A DNA stretch of 64,000 bases from contig NW_019091441.1 in NCBI RefSeq assembly GCF_001949145.1, positions 570,057 through 634,056 of the forward strand, given 5' to 3'. The position numbers were made by a program, and so were the translations under genes. Shown here piece after piece: positions 57,959 through 64,000 of the stretch. A model generated the notes under the pieces. It saw only the letters and a list, made by a program, of their open reading frames with translations. It did not search any database and had not been told where the DNA came from. Origin of the DNA: Acanthaster planci (lineage: Eukaryota; Echinodermata; Asteroidea; Valvatida; Acanthasteridae). The number at the start of each line of letters is the position of its first letter. The first letter of the stretch is position 1.

Positions 57959-60900
57959 ATGAATGAAAATGTAAAATCTGTTCTTTTTGACTGATCATCT
58001 GAATGTACTCTGACTGCCTACAACAAACAGTGGGTTTCTCTGTTTGTGGAATAATTCAAAACTGCATTCTTTGAGGAAAGTGTGAAAAAAGTCCAGAAAA
58101 AAGGAAAACGTACAAGCTTAGGCCTACAGTGGTTATTCAATTGAGCATTTAACAGTTTGCCACAGTGGTAAAGTCTCCATTCATGTGTGTTTTCTGCGCT
58201 GCCCCAAGCAACTCAATCAAAGGTTGCAGTGGCCTAAGGTGTACATGCATTTCACCAGTGACACCAGTAGAATAACACCATCCTCTAAATACACCAGAGA
58301 AAGCCTTTTTAATTGGCTATTAATCTGTCTTTACTTCCAGTGCTGAATGCAAGACTATCAGTACAGAGTAATCGTGTCACTAATGACAGGCACAAAGGCA
58401 TCTCTGGCTATACAATACTGACTCCTGCAAATACATAGCTGATGACTGACAGGTGACAGCTTTGAATGAAAACAATCATCAAGGCTATAAACTGGCAGAA
58501 TTTGTACCTTGCCCTTTGGCTAGAAAGGTACTGGCATCACTTACCAGTATTACCATAGTTAAAGTAAAATTTATGGGTAAGTATTCACATGCTTTTCTTT
58601 TAAAAGGGCCTGTCAGATTTACATGTATTTTTCAAACAACATTTTCAACGAGTGCAGATATCCAGAAAATTCCAGAGCACTGTACTATACACAGACTTGT
58701 AATTTTTAAAAATCAAGCATCCAAATGTGATCAACCTCAGTGCCAAGACAATTTGGCAAAAAGACGTAACATCAAGAACTCATCAGAGTGTCTTCAGAGT
58801 GATATTAGGCCTTTATGTGAACAGATGATGCGAAATGATTCCCCATCTTCCATAGTGATGAGACTGTCACCTGGGATACATTTTCCTTTGGGGCAAATAA
58901 ATACAATGATCATGTCCCTAGATATAAAAATGGTGCTACTCAGAACACTGCTCTCAAAATCTCAAAAATTTGTTGGCAAAAATCTTAGCAAACCAATTCA
59001 TTACATTTTTGTACCGGTACCTACAAAACTTTCTTTTCTATGGATACTGCAATTATGCTAATATGTATCATACAAAAACTTACATAAATGTACAGTGTAC
59101 ATATACAATGTACAGTACACGCATTCTCATGTATGTTGTAATACCAGTACGTGTTTGGTGAGATTATGGGGCTTTTTTGTGGACTCTTTTCTTCATTAAC
59201 GTTTCACTTGTTAAATCATTTTAACCTTTGTTTTACTATTCTTTCCTTGTGTTTTTTTAGGGGGCTGCATGGAAGACAACTTCTTATTTTCAATTTTAAG
59301 TGTTTGGAGAATGACCTGATGTGTAAGTGTTTTATGCACAGTGCACAAAAGGTATAATTGCATTCACAGCCAGCCTCGTCAATGAACAACCATTAAGAAT
59401 GAAACATCACATCAATTATGCTGTCTACATGCACACCGACCCCATGTGATAAATATGCAGCCTGCTAGATGTGGATTCATGGACAGAGGAATGAACACAA
59501 TACATTAAATGAATCCACTGCAAGGGGAAAAAGAAGCAACAGAATTGGTTCAAACACCGATCAATCAAGTTTCTCTACTACAACAGTATCTTGAAACTTT
59601 TCTTTGACAGAGGCCTGTGATCTGCATTTATAGTTATGTGTTTGTACAATATTCAATTACAGAACAAAAAAATTGATAATGAAAGGACACTATCGACCTC
59701 TCATAAAATTGATCTTTCATTCACTTTCCCATCAGACTGACAAATTGTGGGTCAGGACACAATTACTGTTTATGGGACCCCCGCAAGTCATTTAAATTTT
59801 TGCAAAACAGGTAGTTTTCTAAAATTAAAAATAAAAGACGAAAAACCTGGAAGGTGTATTTCACACAATTTCACTGCATTATGATTGCTTTCCAGATGCA
59901 AGGGAGGATCCCAGTTCAATTACATGCAAATAATACAGTGGAACACACGCGACCATGTCATCCCTTTAAATCCCTGTATTTTAACAATCCCTGACCTGCC
60001 ACCTTCCAGACAATTTCGCAGGTCAAAATATTTTTTTAAATATGCCTCAGTGCTGTGTCATTTAAAAGCATTGCACTTTCTGTCTGAGTGACCTATAGAC
60101 ATGTTCCTTCCCAGCAACAAATGATAACCTTTCTTCCTATCCATCTACAACTTTCTCTTTAGAGATGTTTGGCAACAAATTACCCAGCATGATGCTCTTT
60201 TCAAAGCATTTCTGATGTCAAAAATGAATCAATAATTCTATAAAATGAAATGTCGGCTTCTTCAATTATTAACATTAACTGGCACACCCTCATAATGCAC
60301 ACATAATTGTCAGTCCCTGCAAGACATGTTGGTGGAATGAAGGCCACCAAAGTGCATGTATATACATAAAGCAATAAACCTACAAGAAAATAATCATTAA
60401 AATGTGCATTGCAAGTAGTGTACATCCTCAGAAGTGTGTTCCCTTAATTGATCATACATACATGTATGTACATGTACACCAACTGTTTTTGTGGATGAAA
60501 CATATTTTGCATCAGTAAAATAGCGAGTATTGTTACCAGCAGACACTTGCTCAAATCCAATCATACGTGCAACTCAATGACTCACGGATCTCATATTCTT
60601 TGCTTTACTGGTTCCATGGTGTTTGTCCAGTGCTAGTCTCTGGCAGAGAGTTCAGGGTAGGCCTACAAAAAGTTTTACTCCCTGTTGAATGCTAGTACCC
60701 TACATGGATGAAGAAAGGCAGGTGAGGATACACAGTGTAGTATATGGATAGGGCTTTCGGCCAAATATCAAAACACTCAAACAGCTAGCAGCTGTTTTCA
60801 AAATCCATGCCTATCCAGGTGGGGTCAGGACTTAATAGTAACCATTCAATCATGCCAAGCATTGGGCCTGAGGAACCAGAATTCCTTCGGATGTTCTGTA

Positions 60901-62394
60901 AGTACACTGTTCTTGATCTCAGTATCTATTATCTCAAATCCTCCATAATAACACAGTTGCTAAAAACTGCCTTAAAGTGCAAAGGAAAAGGGCTTCAACT
61001 ACTTTGATATCTAGGGTTTTGGAGGTACATATAGATTGGCCACCCCTAAAAATGTTTCTGCCAAAATCAACAACAGAAATAAAAGGCAATTTCTTTCCAC
61101 ACCCAACTGGGCCAATTTCGGAAACACACGAGGTCAAATTTTGTGTTTATGTTTGGTTGATGACGGCAATATGGAGAAAGGAACAACAGGCATGCATGAA
61201 GCATGCATGCAGATACATGTAACTGGTATCGTTGTGACCCAAATACATTGAAATGAGGAATTTTGATTATGTGCAGAAAATGCACAATATTATGTACATT
61301 AATTTCTAAGACACATAAACCTAAAATCTTACTCTCAGCTGGTCAAAAAAATTGTGAAATTTGTTCCGAAATGAAGGAGTATGAGACTTTGTAGGTGGAG
61401 AGGAACGTAAATTTGCAGGGCATACCGGTACATGTGGAGGTGCACTCATGTTTTCACATGCAGACTATTCCTATGCCACTGAGAATAACACAGTCAGCGT
61501 TGCGGGGGGGGGTGGGAGGTGGGGGTCCCAAACCTGGCGTTGCCCACATCCAATAGCACAGCATGGTACACCGACAACAGCGACACAAAACAAGCAAGGC
61601 AGTCAGCGAGGCTTATGTGTCGCTTTTCTAAATTCGAAGTACTTCTGCAAACGCTGGAAATTTGTCTAAGAAGTCTTCCAAAAATCCTTGTTATTTTACT
61701 TTTCTGTGGCAACCGGGCAGGTCTAAAATCTACCCTTATTGCATTGTCCGTTGACCATTGATTCCACATGTTATAGCATGTACAGAAATGTAGAGACCGA
61801 GTCTCAGCGTACAAGATTCCTGTCCGAAACTACAAACTGCACTGATGGATGGAACAATCAATGTATTGGACAAGAATCATGCAAGAACACAGCATTTTGA
61901 GCATGCCTCTACTGAAAGACTTGCATGTGAAGATGCACACTGTTTACAGCCGTATCTCCCCATGATGTTTGGGGTCACCAGCATATCAATAATACATAAC
62001 AAGTGTTTATAAAATCAGCAAAAAAGGAACTTGCGGAAGCCCATTTTTGGACATTTTTTTATCATAAATGGGAAAACTGTTTGATTAGTTAATGAATGTT
62101 AAGTTTGGAAGATGGACTTGCCACCTGTTGTATAAAGGCTATAATTGGGGAAAGGAGGATTTCTCTTCAATACCTCTTAAATGTAACCTACACATACTTG
62201 TACTTCCTTCACATCCTAAAGCTTACTAGTGCATGTACATGTAGAGCTGTAGGGAAGCTCCAACATTTGGGTTCAGGTTTGGTTCAGCTTTTATTGGTTT
62301 AGACACAGTTCATGTAAATGCAGTTACTGGCAGAGCACATATTATGAAGGCATGGGATGACTACGGTGAGACACAATAGTCTGGGCGTGCCGAC
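57959..62394. other. No recognisable gene
   Basis: The longest open frame is 58453-59061 (202 codons, plus strand). It has no domain I recognise, no repeat structure, and no clear splice sites or promoter, so I do not call it a gene. Elsewhere there are poly-G (61503-61510) and TACATGTA-type palindromes (about 60461-60477). The phosphodiesterase amino terminus could be hidden here, but I could not find it. Confidence 0.4.
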
Positions 62395-64000
62395 GGCGAG
62401 AACAAGATGACAAGCACATACGCAAAGCACAAGACCAAGCCTCCTCTAAGAAGAGACAAGAGGAGATACAATGGAATGAAGGTGTCAAAAGATTGCTTGC
62501 TACCACATCAAAGCAAGATGATCTACCCTCCCCTAGCTCTGAAGTTGATCTTTTTCGTGGCTGTCTCTCAGCAACTAGATGCGCACCTGTGCTTCAACGC
62601 TGTCAACTGCCAGGTCAGCCATGGCGAAAAAGTGCAAAGCCAACCAATCACTGTTTTGCATGCAGTAGCTAGACCAGGCCACTGGCGCAAGAACTGCACC
62701 ACAGCCTTCTCTGCCTCTCCAAAGACAACCGGTCAATAGTCTGCAGTCATCCATCGAGGTACATGTATCAAGACATACTGAGGACATGCAAGACCAAGAC
62801 GGGTTTACCAATGATAATGGGTATGAACTCAGCTTAAAAGTGATTATTTTGAGTATGAGCCAGGTCTAGCCCAACCACTTGTCAAAGGTAGATTAAGACG
62901 GGCCTATTCATTTTGGAAATCCATTAATGCTTGTCCTTCTGTTTTGGATATCATTTTAACTCAAATAAAGGGGTATAAACTCCCCCACATAGAAGTGCCT
63001 CCACCTTGGTTCATGTGGAATAACATATCAGCACTCGATAACACCAGTTTTGTTCGAGAAGCTGTTGCTGAGTTGTTAACCAAAGGAATTATTTTTGAGT
63101 GCAGTAATCAACCCAATATTGTTAATCCCTGATCGGTTTCCCGTAAATAGTTCTGGCAAGAAGTGTTTGATATTGGATCTTAGATACGTCAAATTCCTTT
63201 GGAATGAAAAAGTTAAATTCGAAGATTGGAACATGACATTGCATATTTTCAAAAAGGTGATTTCATGTTCTCCTTTTACCTTAAATGTAGGTACCATCAC
63301 ATTAACATTTTTACTGAACATATAAAATTCTTGAGTTTTTCTTGAAAAATGGGTATTGTTCAGTTAAATTCTTCTCATTTACAGCATTACCTTTTGGGCT
63401 CTCTACTGCCCAAATGCGTTTACTAAATGTTTGAGACCTCTCATACAGCACTGGAGAGAGAAGGGAATCTTCATTGTTGTGTTTCTCGATAACGAATAGG
63501 GTAAACAAAGAACCGCTGAGTTGTGTGCCATTGCAGCTGAGTCAAATGGGACCTATTAGAAGCAGGTTTGGTTCCAAATGTAGATAAATCCCACTGGACT
63601 CATACCCAATCGGTGGATTGGCTAGGACTAACTTGGAATGGAGAGCAGGGATGGGTTAATTTAAAATCTCTTCTAAAAGAATCCAAAATCTGCAGCTGTA
63701 TATTTCAGATACCTTAAATAATCTTCCGAAGGTTTTGGCTAGAAGTCTGGCAAAATTGACAGGAAAAATCATTTCACTAGGACAAGTATTTGGTTGTATA
63801 AGTCAGCTCAAAACTAGATTCCTCAATATGGAAATAAACAGGAGAATTTATTGGGACAAGATAGACATCAACAGCGATAAAAAGCTCATAGAAGAGATTT
63901 TTTTCTAGAAATCGCCGTTGGAATGTAACAAAAACAGGCCTATTGGTCAATATTCACTCCCACAGGTACTGATATACACCGATGCATCTTGCTGTGGTGG
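62395..64000 (+). pseudogene. DIRS-like retrotransposon relic: gag, reverse transcriptase, start of RNase H
   Basis: The family encodes a gag, a reverse transcriptase/RNase H and a tyrosine recombinase. Gag part: HKHIRKAQDQASSKKRQEEI (about 62414), and a CCHC zinc knuckle at 62653-62698 that reads CFAC...RPGHWRKNC across a 4-base insertion. RT part: GRLRRAYSFWKSINACPSVL (about 62890), NNISALDNTSFVREAVAELL, VNSSGKKCLILDLRYVKFLW (about 63142), then SFYLKCRYHHINIFTEHIKF. The metal-binding pair that is normally FLDD reads FLDN (63482-63493). DLLEAGLVPNVDKSHWTHTQ and SVDWLGLTWNGEQG follow. RNase H begins as LIYTDASCCG at the right edge. Many stops and shifts; recombinase lies outside the window. 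The start is approximate, as no terminal repeat was identified. Confidence 0.82.

Noticed and set aside
1-64000. CRISPR arrays, bacterial operons, rRNA or convincing tRNA genes
   Set aside because: The sequence has eukaryotic splice structure throughout. The only spaced repeats are the minisatellite and dispersed elements, and no cloverleaf with intact A and B boxes was found.

Overview
This is a gene-poor, AT-rich, intron-rich eukaryotic window with very few long open frames. The only clear host gene is spread over small exons separated by kilobase introns. The remains of at least five classes of mobile element are present (piggyBac, Penelope-like, a THAP/Kolobok-like DNA transposon, hAT, DIRS-like), plus several miniature inverted-repeat elements. 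With an amplified P2X7-like domain relic and abundant TACATGTA palindromes, this suggests a marine invertebrate deuterostome, most likely an echinoderm. The phylum is inference, not proof.

Layout. 1-5.0 kb: a decayed piggyBac-type transposase (main exon 3418-5022, possible first exon 1745-1924). 5.4-5.9 kb: a cluster of AGGTCAAAGGTCA direct repeats. 7.3-8.2 kb: the 3' end of a Penelope-like retroelement with a GIY-YIG nuclease remnant, followed by a repeat (8334-8806) that recurs at 47996-48496. 11.3-17.3 kb: a multi-exon THAP plus DDE-type transposase pseudogene (Kolobok-like), one intron of which is almost filled by a 27-bp minisatellite (14052-14946). 18.0-19.1 kb: a convergent minus-strand pseudogene carrying the P2X7 C-terminal cysteine-rich domain. 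23.0-24.0 kb: two miniature inverted-repeat elements.

24.6-49.9 kb: four minus-strand exons, all phase-consistent, of a cyclic-nucleotide phosphodiesterase of the PDE5/PDE11 group. They cover the end of GAF-A and the start of GAF-B; the catalytic domain and the amino terminus were not found in the window. The first PDE intron visible here carries a complete-looking non-autonomous hAT element (46965-49386) with a perfect 8-bp target duplication. 50-62.4 kb is largely featureless apart from a 258-bp inverted-repeat element at 57.7 kb. From about 62.4 kb to the right edge runs a broken DIRS-like retroelement (gag zinc knuckle, reverse transcriptase, start of RNase H).

The most thought-provoking arrangement is the convergent pair at 11-19 kb: a THAP/DDE transposase facing a P2X7-domain gene, with a matching CRE-like 14-mer in inverted orientation outside the two start codons. 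It may be a decayed two-gene transposon. That is a hypothesis; both genes are interrupted by stops and frameshifts.
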